This document shows, one piece after another, positions 47,895 to 59,870 of a DNA stretch of 64,000 bases. A model generated the notes under the pieces. It made no database searches and was not told the DNA's origin. It saw nothing but the letters and a program-made list of their open reading frames with translations. The translations under genes and the position numbers were made by a program. The DNA comes from Typhlomys cinereus (lineage: Eukaryota; Chordata; Mammalia; Rodentia; Platacanthomyidae), in assembly GCA_023101885.1 (NCBI GenBank), contig JALPQD010000142.1, positions 3,246,121-3,310,120 on the forward strand, given 5' to 3'. Each line of letters starts with the position of its first letter. Within the stretch, counting starts at the first letter, position 1.

Positions 47895-48317
47895 TGTCAC
47901 GGTAAGATACACGAGTCAGCTAGACAATTGGAAAGTTTGAGCTCTAAGGCACAGTTGCAGAGTTAGTACTTGAGTTAAGCCCCTAGTAAGTCTCCAAAAG
48001 ATTATGTAATTAATGGGAATGATCCAATCCATGGTGGGCCTGAGTAGTTCCCAGGTAGGTGAATAAGATGAAGTAAGTAAACTGGTTAAGGAAGTTAGTA
48101 TTTTTTGGCATACTTGGCTAGACATGCTAGTTGTAAGGATTGTCCTTCTCTCAGCAAAGGATATGGTGTGGGCAGTTTTCTTACTCCTGGTATAAGTTCT
48201 CTTAACAAGTTTAACTAAGAGATGTGGTCAGACAATCATAAGAGAGAATAAAGCCTCTTATTTCCCCTTAATCCTTTTTTTGTGATTTTTTTGGAAACAT
48301 ACAGAGTAACCATAACA
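47895..48317 (+). repeat. 3' LTR of the MaLR-like element
   Basis: It begins 'tgtcacggta' and ends '...ccataaca'. It shares blocks with the left LTR ('aattggaaagtttgagctct', 'gattatgtaattaatggg'). An AATAAA signal lies at about 48248-48253, near the 3' end as expected of an LTR. Confidence 0.7.
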
Positions 48318-49156
48318 GTATGAAATTTTTATTTCAAATGACATTGAGTAGTATGAATAACTTGTATTTGTGATGTATATCAAATAATAATGATAAATAA
48401 ATGTTTAAAAATTGCTAATTGCATGAATAGTAAAAACAAACCACTTAGGTTAGATAAAATAAATGCAGTAAACTTTTCTATTGAAGTTGCATGCCTCTTG
48501 GTCAACTATCCAACTATGTATGCATATGCATAAAAATAAACCTCACAGTTTTTAGCTAAAAGAAAAATACCTTATCATAGAAGACTTTTGAAAAACAAAT
48601 ATTTTTACAGAAAACATATAGAAATGATGTTGTTTTCTTCTTGGTCTTTCTTAGAGATTTCTTGCATAATAAGCCACTTAAATATTAAAAAACTATGACA
48701 TTTCTTGAATGAAACTTGTATATTCTGTTAAAAATGTTAAGTAAAAAAATAAGCTTAAGAATTTATACTTTTCATCAATAACTGCTCTTTTCAAGCTTCA
48801 ATCAAAGAAAATCATATTCGACATTATGTAACAGATATTTATTCCAGGGGAATATGATAAGTTACTTGCTTGAAATTATTGATCCAGTGGTTAATGAAAA
48901 AGAATGAAGTGTTAGAACATGTACTACTGTTAATTTTTAAAATGACAAAATGCTCTATGATATATAATCTTTTAGGTCAACAAAGCTGCATGCCATACAC
49001 ATGTGTAATCTTAACAAAATATCGTGTATGTACAATACAGGTACATATCTCATGTAGAACTACAAGTAGACTAAGGCTTGGGAAATAAAGCAACTTGCTC
49101 TAGCAACAGAAAGACAGGAGTTTGCATTCCTGATCTCAGATAATAATATAAGATAT
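48318..49156. other. Intergenic, nothing recognised
   Basis: AT-rich, no coding region or repeat family recognised. Confidence 0.5.
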
Positions 49157-49392
49157 GGAATGGAGAGATGGCTCAGGGGTTAAGACTCTGTCATGCAAAC
49201 AGAAGGTCCTGAGTCTGGATCTGGGGTCGCACATGAAAACACCAGGCAGAAACAATGGTCCACACTTCTGATCCTGGTGGGCTGAGCCTGGGAAATCCCA
49301 GAGTGAAGCAAGGAGGTAGAAGCCATCCAGGATGATTCCTGAAGTTACCCTTGGTCTTCCACAGGGACACACAGTGTTCTCTGATACACACT

Positions 49393-49432
<40 letters not shown>
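49157..49432 (+). mobile_element. B2-like tRNA-derived SINE
   Basis: The head 'ggaatggagagatggctcag' is followed by an A-box-like block, a B-box-like 'gagtctggatctgg' and the body with 'ggtgggctgagcctgggaaa' and 'aggatgattcctgaagttac'. It ends in a (CA)n run. It shows the fullest body of this SINE family in plus orientation. A target duplication is not clear. Confidence 0.92.
49387..49432. repeat. (CA)n microsatellite in SINE tail
   Basis: About 20 CA units after the SINE body, followed by a short TA run. Confidence 0.96.
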
Positions 49433-49434
<2 letters not shown>

Positions 49435-50164
49435 TATATATATCAAGCTGATGTAACTCATGTAATTCCAGGTCTGGAAAATGGAAACTAGGAATATCAA
49501 GAATGAGATGGCTAGCTTTCTTAGCCTTATAGTTGACGTCTAGAATTGGAGACCCACCAATAATTTAGAAGAAAAAAATGAAGATTATTTCTTAAACTTT
49601 AACATTAATGTAGATATATGTGCTTGCATATTCCACAAATGTGAATGCACAGACATGCGTGACATGTGTGCATGCATTCCCCTACAGTTCACAAACATGC
49701 ACATGAAAATGGAAAAAGTGAAAAGAACTACAGAAAAGCAAAATTACATCAAATACTGCAGGTCTCATCTTTGACAACATTGTGTGTGTGTCTATTATTT
49801 TCTTTCACATTTTTATCCCAAATATGTCCTGTAATTACCAAATATTTCTAAATTACAAAATTAGTTCACAAATGTTCTTTCAAAACATTGAAGAGAGAAA
49901 CAAAGAACAGTATACTAAAACTTAATGATTTATGAATTCTTGGTATATGCACTTAAGATCCCACAAAATATAGACATAATTATAATAATGCAGTATTCAC
50001 CACAGTTTTCCAGAGGCAGCCATGCAGTTATGATACATCTGAATTCAGAGAACAAAACAACAAATTGTATAGATCCTATAGATGATAGAGTGAGAAGACT
50101 CATAGAGTGCATTCCTTCATCTCTGTCCACGTCATTTGTTGAATTAGTGTATCTCACTAGATCT
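49433..50164. other. Intergenic, nothing recognised
   Basis: AT-rich. The 84-codon open frame at 49925-50179 has an antisense frame of similar length and no recognisable domain. Confidence 0.5.
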
Positions 50165-50358
50165 GCCAGTTTTAGCTAGACTAACTGCAACAAGCTCCCG
50201 AGTTCCTCTTATCTCCCTTTCCGCAGTGCTAGAGAAATAAGGTTACAGGAATTCACTGCAGCAAGAAGTGCTCCATGGGCGCTGGGAATCAAGCAAAGAA
50301 ACAAAGAGCTCATGCTTCCTAGTGCAGCATTATATTACATGAGTTGTCTCCCCAGGCA
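50165..50358 (-). mobile_element. B4-type SINE, minus strand
   Basis: Read in reverse complement, it gives a tRNA-like head at the right end ('gagttgtctccccagg' on the plus strand), the 'gggcgctgggaatcaagc' block, then 'gcagtgctagagaaataagg' (a B1-like part), and 'aacaagctcccgagttcctc'. This is the B4 order (ID-like head plus B1-like tail). It is diverged. Confidence 0.65.
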
Positions 50359-50578
50359 AAGAATACTCCATTCTAGATAGACTGCCAAACATCAAATCTC
50401 AATTATCAGTCCTTCTTAGAAAATAAAAATGATGAGAACAAACCCTTTTGACCCTAATATCGATGGCAAACACACAAGAGTAATACCTAAGAACCATCGG
50501 AGTGTAGTCACATGGCTTTATTGTCAGTGACCAGACAATTTGTTTCAAATTATACAAGTTATTCCTCTTTTGAATTTT

Positions 50579-52651
50579 TTTAACTTTTTTTATTATTTCT
50601 GCTCATACAAACTTAATAGGTAGACCAGTTCCCTCCCCCCTCCTCCTCCCCCCAAACCCCTGCTCCCCCGCCCTCCCTCCCCATCTCCCAGTGCCTCCCT
50701 CCCAATTCCCAGAGAATTGTGTATGCCTTTATTGTGTATGCCTAACTCTCCACTGGGTCCTCCTTTCCGATGACGTAAAAGGACCCAGTGGCATTTCCCT
50801 GAATCCTTTCTACTGTTCCCCTTAAGCATAGGAACACTACTGTGGCCATCAATCCCTTGCCTCCAAGGATCTTGGTGCCTTTAGCCAATGCTAGACTTTG
50901 TGAGGTCAATAGTGTGACGGACATGGCGCAGGGCATGCAAAGTCCTATTATGATTGCTTCAGCCCTATCTAGTGTGGAGACTCTTCAAATCATTGCTCCC
51001 CTCATCTTTTTGCTCTTACACTCTTACCGCCCCCTCTTCCGCAGATGTCCCTGAGCTTCAGGATGGGGAGAGATTAGGCTGGCTTAGTTCTATGTGGATG
51101 ATATAGAGTCTCTGAAGTTCTGGATTGTGGTTTGTTGATTTTCTTTTGCAGTTTTGCTGCTCCTGCAATGCCCTTCACTCCATCCTGATGGGCACTGTAT
51201 GTCACCCCCTGGTCACAGACAAAAAACTGTTAAACTGGAGTCTTGTTATAATAGCACATTGAAGGATAGGTGTAATAAAAGCAGGAAACCTCAGTGAGGG
51301 CGGGATCAGTCACCCATTTGCAAAATGATCTCTTCTCATCTGCCAGACTATATGCCCTCCCCTTCTGGTGAGATCATACCCCCTCAGTTGTACATGATCA
51401 GGAACGAACGTCTGTGAACTTAACCAGGTGTCACATTACTTACTTGCATTCCTTGGAGGTCGATTTTCTCTGCTGTAACATGGTCCCCTCTCTCCTTGTG
51501 TCTGGTGTGGCCCTCCAACCCCATCCCTCCTGTTCACAATCCTTGCAATTACCGTATTACATAGGTTTACCCTTGAGTGTCTCAATGTGGGCTGGGTGAG
51601 TTTGGTACTAGGAGCCACCTATTAGGGAGTACATATGGCGCTTAACTTTCTGGGATTGGGTTACTTCACTTAATATAATTGTTTCTAATGACATCCATTT
51701 CCCAGCAAATTCCAGTAATTCATCATTTTTGATGGCTGAGTAGTAAGTACTCCATTGTATAGATGTACCACATTTTCCTTATCCACTCATCAATTATTGG
51801 ACATTTAGGTTGATTCCATGACTTTGCTATTGTAAACAGTGCTGCTATGAACATAGTCGTGCTTGTGCTATTGAGGCGAACCTCTGCTGCATGGGGGGTT
51901 ATTCCCAAAAGTGGAATAGCAGGGTCATATGGCATTTCAGTCTTTAATTTCTTTAAAAATCTCCAGACGGCTCGCCAGAATGGCTGTATGAGCCTGCATT
52001 CCCACCAGCAATGTAGCAGAGTTCCCCTCTCTCCACATCCTCTCCAGCACTTGTTGTTGTTTGTATTGTGGATTTTTGCCATCCTGACTGGGGTGAGATG
52101 ATATCTCAGGGAAGTTTTGATTTGCATTTCCCTGTTGGCTAAAGAAGTGGAACCTTTTTTAAGATATTTGTTAGACATTTTAATTTCATCTCTGGTAAAA
52201 TTTCTTTTAAGTTCTAGGGCCCATTTTTTAATTGGGCCATTGGTTTCCTTGATGTTTAGTTTCTAAGTTCTTTGTGCACTCTGGACAGTAGAGCTCTATC
52301 AGATATGTGGTGAGTGAAGATTTTCTCCCATTCTGTGGGTTGCCTTTGAGCTCGTGTGACAATCTCTTTATCTGAACAGAAGCTTTTCAATGTCAAAAGA
52401 TCCCAACTGTTGAGAGTTGGTAGCAGTGACTGTGCCATTGGATGTCTGTTTAGGAAATGTTGGCCTAGCCCAATCAGCTCGAGGGAGTTTCCTATCCTTT
52501 CAACTATGGTTTTTATAGTCTCTGGCCTGATATCAAGGTCCTTGATCCATTTGGATTAAGTCTTGTACATGGTGACAAGTATGAGTCCATCTTTAATCTT
52601 CTGCATGTGGAGATCCAGTTTTGCTAGCACCATTTGTTGAAGATGCTGTTC
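50579..52651 (-). mobile_element. L1-E: 5'-truncated L1 on the minus strand
   Basis: It is flanked by a perfect 16-bp target duplication 'tcctcttttgaatttt' (50563-50578 and 52652-52667). On the minus strand it holds the last part of ORF2, a full 3' UTR, the G-rich tract (50629-50700 as C-rich on the plus strand) and the terminal motif and A-rich tail at 50579-50625. Sequence details place it with L1-B and L1-C rather than L1-A. At 2.07 kb it is a typical truncated insertion. Confidence 0.97.
51608..52651 (-). pseudogene. L1-E ORF2 C-terminal fragment
   Basis: The minus-strand stop TAG is at 51608-51610. Upstream are the C-terminal cysteine motif C-X3-C-X7-H-X4-C (around 51990-52060, within an open stretch at 51723-52178) and, at 52256-52438, the 'SDKEIVTRAQ' region with an intact glutamate codon where L1-B and L1-C have a stop. 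It lacks the endonuclease and reverse transcriptase core, so it is non-functional. Confidence 0.93.
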
Positions 52652-52667
52652 TCCTCTTTTGAATTTT

Positions 52668-52939
52668 ACTTTGGCTTTATCTAAGGTTTAGTTTATAAAC
52701 TCTTAGCCATTATCATTGCAGCCACACTCTTGGTGCTTTCTTCCATATACATTTTGCCCTTTTGAGACTTCTTTGGCATGGGGAGTTATTATCAATGGCA
52801 AAAAGAAAAATAAAGCAAACCACTGATTTGTGACAGGAAATCCATTGTCAACTGTCCAAAACTTGCCTGAAGTCCATTCACAGCCAGGTCTTGGCCACAG
52901 CTTCTGCTCAAGCTACAGTGAAAGAAATACCCAAAATTA
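52668..52939. other. Short intergenic gap, nothing recognised
   Basis: Mixed sequence between L1-E and a small L1 tail. Confidence 0.4.
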
Positions 52940-53116
52940 CTGGCCATTGTTCTGGGAAGAGACAATGAGAAGATTCCAAGGCGAAGGGCAATGTGAGGGT
53001 ACAAGGGGAACTGGGGAAGGGTGGAAGGAGGGAGAGGACTGGGGTACCTATTGAGCTTGTATGATTGGGGAAAAATAAATAAATAAATTTAAAAAATACT
53101 ATTGAAAAGAAAAAAG
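52940..53116 (+). mobile_element. Very short 5'-truncated L1 tail
   Basis: It contains a purine-rich tract with 'aagggtggaaggagggagag', then the shared terminal motif 'ggggtacctattgagcttgt' and a long A-rich tail. Candidate flanking repeats are 'gaaatacccaaaa' (about 52923-52935) and 'aaaatacccataaa' just after the tail (about 53119). Confidence 0.85.
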
Positions 53117-53799
53117 AAAAAAAAATACCCATAAAGTCAGAACTTGGTAATGGAAGTCTTCCAGGAATAATGCCAGGTGTGGTAAATATGCATGCCATTC
53201 CAAGACTCCAGTATAACTAGACTGCAGGAAGACCACAGGACAGCCCCTGAATAGTCATCTGAAAATGCTCAAGTGGTTATACCTGAGATACATCTCTGAT
53301 TACTTCCTGCCCTTAGTAGTCTCTTCCTCTTTTTGGGTGAATTAGCATTTTTCAGAAAGGTTTTCATTGTATGTTAAGGAAATCTTTAACTATTTTTTTT
53401 TCCTTCAAGGACAGGTTCTGACTACCAAGAAGAAGGTAGAGAATCCTCTAAATAATGTACTAACTTTGCTTCATTTAACTTTTGATCTCTGACTCTGTTG
53501 GTCTGTGTCTCCTTGTATGTTTCTTTGAGGTTTTGTTTTGCTTGATTTGGGAGCATTTCCTTTTATCATTCTTCCAACAGCAATTGTAGATATCATTGAA
53601 TGTGAAAAAGATTGTATTGCAATATTTAGAAATGTTTTTTAATTTTGTCTTTTATTTCCATAGCAGAGATTTCAGAAAAGGAAAATAAAACAAGGAGATA
53701 ATTAGTTGATTATTTTTGCCTCTCATTTGACAATCTCTTACTTGACTAATGGCATGAGTGCTCGTCCAATTTCTTCAACACAGTATTCTGCTTTACACT
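53117..53799. other. Intergenic, nothing recognised
   Basis: Mixed sequence with no recognisable repeat family or gene. Confidence 0.45.
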
Positions 53800-53920
53800 A
53801 TTTTTTTCCCCTCTTGAGGGAACGGGGAGGGGAGGGGAGCATACGGCGGTGGGAGGTTGGAGGGAGGGAGGGGACTGGTGTACCTGTTAAAGTTGTGTGA
53901 GTGGAAATAAAAAAAAAAGT
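53800..53920 (+). mobile_element. Very short L1 tail
   Basis: About 115 bases: a G-rich purine tract ('gggaggggaggggagc'), 'actggtgtacctgttaaagt' (a diverged terminal motif) and an A tail. It is the minimal 3' end of an L1. Flanking duplication is not clear. Confidence 0.85.
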
Positions 53921-56900
53921 TCCCTTTGTTTTCATGGAAATATGTTGATGTCTTTCCACTTGGATACAAGGGTTTCCTATTTCATCTTGAAAACAATGAA
54001 TGTTTCTATCATAAAATCAACAAAGAAATAATTTTAATGCTGTAAAATGAGGTGATGCATATCCACAGGAAGTTCATATTTTTAAGAAAAGTTTATTTTC
54101 AGTTTTATAACTTATACTGGAAGTAACACAGCTTGATTATTCCTAAAATATTTAGTTTCATTTCTTTTATGACATACATATTGCAGGAGTTCAAGAAAAT
54201 ATTACTTTGATATATTATTAAATTAATTGCACTCTAGTTCATAGACACAGACTAGATCTTGTATATATGTTTAAAAGATAGATGGTCAAGCCTTTAATAT
54301 ATGAACTGTTCCTCTTCTATGTTACAATTCCAGTCATTCATTCACAATTTTATTTCATAAAATATAATTATTTATTAAGAAACAACATACAGTGTAAGTG
54401 AGGCTAACTGGCTTCAATTTCCATGGCTATAGAAGTAAAATAAGAAATCTACATATTAATAATGCTCAGTGCAGAGAAAAAATTTTAAATAACTTCAACC
54501 TTAAGAGTAGATATAAATCATATAACTGCATGTTAAAAGTACTGTAATGACTAATATCAGTATGTACTCAGCAAAATTTAGTCAACATGTCTTTGAAAAT
54601 CCCCAGAAATATATTATTAGTTGACTCATATACAACTCAAATAAACAAAACATGCTTTTAGTTTAGAATGGAAAGCAAACAAGCAGGTGAGTTCTGCTGC
54701 CAGTGAGAATCAAGAGTAAGCTTCTTTTGGACACTCATCATCTAGGCCGCACAAAACATCTGACTTTCTGCCTGTATTAATAGGAATTTAAAAAAAATTT
54801 TGATTGTCTGTGATAGGAAGTATCGAATTTAACTCATTAACTTTTCTTTCTCTTCTCCTCACTTTACCTGTCTCAGATTTGCAGTGTTTATGAGAGTATC
54901 TTTTATGTATCTGAACTGTGTGGCATGCTCATTTTTAATCAGTTGAATTGTTACATGGAATATCCAAAATGAAAATTTTAATTTTGCAAATATAAGTGGA
55001 ATTTTCAATTTGTGTAGAATCTCCACTATAATCAAGTATGTTTTATTTTTTACTTTAGGTAGAACTCTTTTGCAGGATGAAAATAGTTATGTTCATAATA
55101 TTAGGGCTTGTAGTAAATATGATTTGTGGACATGTTAGCAGGTAGGAGGCCCCATTCTCCTACATTCAGAGTTTTTTCCACTTGTATACATACACTTTTG
55201 AAAATCTTCCTATACTTGCTTATAATTTAAATTTTTAGGAGTCTGTTTTCATAGATCAATCTTAGAAGTCATATTTTCTGATCTTATTAAAATGATCACA
55301 GTGAACCATTTTGCAAGCTCATCAGAAAAGTCCTCATTTATTTAACGAAAGGCCTGAACCATAGAAGCATCAAGTTATGTACCATTCAATTTGAGTCAAA
55401 ACCTCATTTAATAACTAATGACTCTTTCAGAATTTTTCTCTTTTGCCTTGATTTATTTTTCTCTTCCCTGATCAAATAGTGTAAGAATTTAAAAACGATC
55501 TTCCTGTATACTTTGCTTTTTTTCTAAGGGTTCATATACATTTTGGAGGAAAATAAAATTATCACACCTTTTCTGAGCTTTTTCATGTGAACCAAAGGTG
55601 CAGAAAGGACTAGTGAAACAAAGTGCATTTGATATTTATAGAAAGTATGGTGAAAAGAGTCATAAAGTAGTCATGGAAAATATTTTGCTTCAATTTAATT
55701 CAAAATATAAAGTGAATTTAAATACAAATATTCAAAAAACAAGAAATTAAAAATTCCAATGAATGATTTGGACATTTGCTACAGGTTTTGGAACTGGAAG
55801 AAAGTAGATCATATTTTGGGGAATATTAAGTGATATAAATATTTAATAACATTTACATATTTAATATAACTGGTTCATATATGTTGTGATACTCTTTTCT
55901 GGGAAATATTAGAACTGCCAATTATACATTTGGTAAAGAGCTCTAAAAGCAGTGGATGAGATTTTACCACAATACAAAACCCATTTCTGCTTTTGAAAAT
56001 TTTGCAATGTGATTTTGGATATGACCACACACACACACATATATATATACACACATATATATATGTATATATATAACCAGTCTGCTTTCAAAGTTTAGGC
56101 ACAGCTTCTTTAGATTTTACAGTATCTGTACTGAGTAAATGGAAAAGAGCAAAGTTTTAAAGCTTTAAAAATGATTTTTAAAAACTGTTCTCCTTTGGAA
56201 TTCTGGAAATTGCTTCTCCTGAATTTTGGTTTAATTTTATTGTAGTTTTATATATTTTCTGACATGTTTTTCCATGCACAGTATCACTGATGAAGTTAGT
56301 GAAATTAGAATTTATGGTATCCAAAGTATTATATTATTGGACATGATAAAATAACCTTGTTAATCTTTGCAGCAATTATTATCATGAACAGAAAGCTTTT
56401 TCTTAAATAAATTTATTTCACTTTTCTTAAATGAGATCCCATCTGATTATAGTGATAGTTGTTCTAATTTAAGAGAATATTTATTCTTAGAGGTTGTTTG
56501 GAAAATGATAAATATTTATAGTTTGTCTTTAAAATAATATTTTAAAATTAATCAGGACATTACTATAGAATAATTATCTAACCTTATGCAAATTAGTCAG
56601 CTTTTATGGCATCTTAAAACAAAGAAAATGGGCAAGTTTGTGTGAAGTTTCTATCTTGAAGTTTTTTTCATTATCATTTTGAATGGACTATGATCTTTTA
56701 AAATTGTTATAATAATTAGTATCATGAGACAAATATAACATGTCCAGCTTATGAACTATATTATCAAATCTGTTTCTGAGCATATGCACAGAACTACTTT
56801 TGTGTATTATATTTGTGGTCAGCCTTTCATTGCTGTGAACCTCCAACACAAAAAAAGGGTCTTGGAAATTGAAGTAATAGTTAAGCTCACACCCTAGAGA

Positions 56901-58160
56901 ACTGGTAAATGAAGTACAATAATGAGAAAGAGTGTTCTGTCAAAACCAAAGTTCTTTTCTAAAATCTATGAGTAGTTTTCAAGATAGACTTCAGTCATTG
57001 ACTTATATCAGTTTGAAAAAGCATAAAGAAGTTTATTATAAGTGACTAAAGCATTTAATCCCATTTGACTGGGAAGGAGGGCAGAATATATATACACTAA
57101 AAACTATCAGTAGTCATTTTGGAGACTGCCAGAGTCAGTGGGAAAAAATGAGTTGTAAAATTCTAAGAATGTCAATCTACCATTGTAAATTTTCACTGCA
57201 TTTCATGAGTCCCTTGGAGTTCTTTGACAGTATAAAATATGTGAAGTTCAGCAGTTGTTGCTCAGTACTCAAGATATTAGATCAGGTAAAATGTTGATGT
57301 GTTGCATGGTGATATGGCAAAAACCAAGCTATAAAAGTCTTACTTTAATAATTAAAACTTTTCCTAAATGGCTCAACTACTTGATAAAATACATTCTGAG
57401 TTCCTTTATGTCAGAATACTAATATTTGAAATAACAAATATTTTTGCTTGCCTTATTTCCTTTATGTAAAAAATTCCATAAGTTGATTGAATACTTGAAA
57501 ATCTCTTTCGCATCTTTCTGAAATGCAATATTATTGTCACTTAAAGAATATGGAAAATAACCAAGTCTTGTAAAGTATTATTAATGTGTTGCTTTCTGGA
57601 CATCAATGGTTTTGATCTATGCAATCATATTTTATATTATTGAAAAATTAATGATTTACAAATTTGAATGCCTTCTGAAAACAATGTTGCTTTACTTTTA
57701 CACATTTTTACTTTTTGTACATTCTGGAAGCTTTTCTTTAACTTTTCTGTAGTAGTCTGTATAATGTCTCACAAATGATTTTTCTGAAATTTTCACAGGC
57801 ATATAATGTGTTCTTTGATGTGGATAATCAGAAGTTGAACATAAAACCACTAGAGCTAACTACAGAATGTAAAGAAATACCTGTCATATTGTTTTAAAAG
57901 AAGGTGTAGAGGAAATAAATCATAAAAAAGAATATTTACTATTGCTTCTTCAGTAGAATAAATCACTCACTACTAAATGGGGTTTGCCCAACTGAGCTGA
58001 GTTAAGCAACATATTGAAGTTTGCTGATGAAGGATCGCCTTCTCTTTTTCTCCCAGTATACATTTGTTTTTGGTTATTTCTATTATTGTTTTTTAATCTG
58101 ACATTATCTATTGAAACTTTTGCTGACTCTATCTCTCCGATTCCCTTTTTCTTCTCAGAA
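53921..58160. other. Intergenic, no recognised gene
   Basis: Long AT-rich unique-looking DNA. Only a CA/TA microsatellite (56026-56075) stands out. No open frame with a recognisable domain. Confidence 0.5.
56026..56075. repeat. (CA)n/(TA)n compound microsatellite
   Basis: CA units grade into alternating TA and CA units. It is not attached to a recognisable SINE. Confidence 0.95.

Positions 58161-58161
<1 letters not shown>

Positions 58162-58192
<31 letters not shown>
58162..58192. repeat. (GT)n microsatellite
   Basis: About 15 GT units, 45 bases upstream of the T run that marks the tail of the minus-strand B4 SINE. Confidence 0.95.
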
Positions 58193-58194
<2 letters not shown>

Positions 58195-58236
58195 ACCAGA
58201 GCCCCTGGGTATGCTCAGAGGGTAAGAGGGTATCTT

Positions 58237-58440
58237 CTTTTTTTTTTTTTTTTTTTTTTTGAGGTAGGGTCTCTCATGGGCCTGGAGCTCAAGTTGGATA
58301 GACAACTTTCCCAACCATCCCCAGTAATCTCCTGTCTCCTCCTCCTGTGCACTCAACATTTACACATGGGTTCTGAAAATTGAACTCAGATCCTTGGACT
58401 TAAAATCTAAGCATGTTATTGATTGAGCTAGTTTCTCCAC
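58237..58440 (-). mobile_element. B4-type SINE, minus strand
   Basis: A run of about 23 T at 58238-58260 is the A tail in reverse. Then come 'gaggtagggtctctcatggg' (reverse of the B1-like end 'gagagaccctacctc'), 'ggcctggagctcaagttgg', 'cagtaatctcctgtctcctc' and, at the right, 'gaactcagatccttggac' (B-box region) and the head near 58430-58440. This order is the B4 SINE (ID head fused to B1-like sequence), rodent-specific. Confidence 0.8.
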
Positions 58441-59515
58441 TCTCATCACCAATCACTTTAATTGATGCCAACTTTTCAAAAATCTAACCTTGAATCATTC
58501 ATATTGAATATGCATTTTTTACTAAGTTTTTCACTCTTAACCGACACTATAATGATTTGTGATTATTATTTAATTTCCTTGTATTCTACTAGATGCTAGC
58601 TGAGGATGAATGCAAAAATCTTGCATGCCTTCCTCATCATCAATTTTTGGCATGCATTAGGCATGTACATATATTTGCTTTTTAATATGAAAAAAATACC
58701 TGATTTTATGCACTACTTTTTGCATGCAACTTAGAGATAGCATTCTTTTCATAACATTCACAGCCTGAATCCTCCAGAAAGCACGCTTTATGACAAAGTC
58801 CAGGAAGTTTGAATCATTTTAATTCTTTCTTCTAATATCTAACAGAAAATTATCTTCTATAATATCCTCTTTGAGGAAAACTAATTTTCATATGTGTCAG
58901 CCATGCTTACCATCTTTCTAATTTTTACCTTTTTGTTCTTTCACACCTTTGTATACAATTACAAAGAATTTTACTCTTTCATCATAGTTACCCTTTCAAT
59001 CTCCTTTCCCACTGCTCAGGTTTTCCTTTCCATTTTGTCTCTTTTCAACTCTCCATTCTGACTGCATATATGGCTCATTGAGCCTAATCCAGGATGTCTA
59101 TAATAGCAAGTGCTCAGATATTCACTGGGGGCATGAATAGCCAAACATGGAATAAGGAAGCTTCCCCTTTCTTCTTTGGCATCAGCCCCAAATAATGTCT
59201 TAGGATTGGACCATCTCTCCTGGAATCCTTCTTATTCTACAGTGATAGACCAGCTATTGTGGAGCATGAAAGTGGATATTGTTGCACTGAACTCTTAGAT
59301 ATTGGAAGCCCTGATATAGAAAGAGGCTACTGTCTGGTAGTATTTCTTCCCATCTTTAGTCTTTTACAGTCTAACTGCCTTTTCTTCCACAGGGTTTTCT
59401 GAGCCATAGGGTGGTGGTTGCTTTAGACTTCCCATTTTGTCCACAGACTTTTATTTACATATTGGCCTGTGATTCTCAGCTTTACATATCTTCCATTTCA
59501 AGAAGATGCTTCTTG
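58441..59515. other. Intergenic, nothing recognised
   Basis: AT-rich to mixed sequence up to the L1-D promoter. No gene or repeat family recognised. Confidence 0.5.
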
Positions 59516-59870
59516 CCCTTTCCCCACTCTGCCGCCCCCAGGACGTGCCGGGACTCACCAAGACCCAGAACCCCAGGCAGTCCAAGGGACCCAGCTCCTC
59601 CCACCAGCCTGCCGGAGCCAGAGCTGTGCAGGGCCAGGGAGGACTCCCCTGGGCCACGCCCCAGCTCCCCCAGGTTAAATAGCGCCCTGCCGCAGCCACA
59701 TCCTCCCTTTCCCCACTCTGTCACCCACGGGTCACACACAGTCCAGCCGGGACTCACCATGACCCAGGTATGCTCCGCCCCCACCCACCTCCAGAACCCC
59801 AGGCCAAATAATTCAGTTCTGTGTGTGAAAAACACATAGTAATTGAAAGAAGGTCTTAAGAGTTAAAACG
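59516..59870 (+). promoter_or_regulatory. L1-D 5' UTR with tandem monomers
   Basis: 'ccctttccccactctg' occurs at 59516 and again at 59705, an offset of 189 bases. Both copies continue to 'gccgggactcacca' and then 'ccagaaccccaggc'. This GC-rich monomer type differs from those of L1-A and L1-C. The second unit has extra bases, including a splice-donor match CAG|GTATG at 59765-59772. The array then joins 'taattcagttct' (about 59806), right before ORF1, without the roughly 400-base inner leader present in L1-A and L1-C. Confidence 0.85.

Larger units (their letters stand above)
46371..48317 (+). mobile_element. MaLR-like endogenous retroelement with two LTRs
   Basis: Two diverged but homologous blocks flank an internal region. 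The outer ends carry 5-bp direct repeats ATATG (46366-46370) and GTATG (48318-48322), 4 of 5 matching. The internal region opens shortly after the first LTR with 'agaagtggggtactgctg', which I recognise as a typical start of MaLR internal sequence. There is no retroviral gene of useful length inside, as expected for this non-autonomous class. Family assignment is by memory. Confidence 0.75.

Noticed and set aside
59411..59839. 142-codon frame with a proline-rich product
   Set aside because: It spans the junction of unique DNA and the GC-rich L1-D monomers. Composition explains the open frame.
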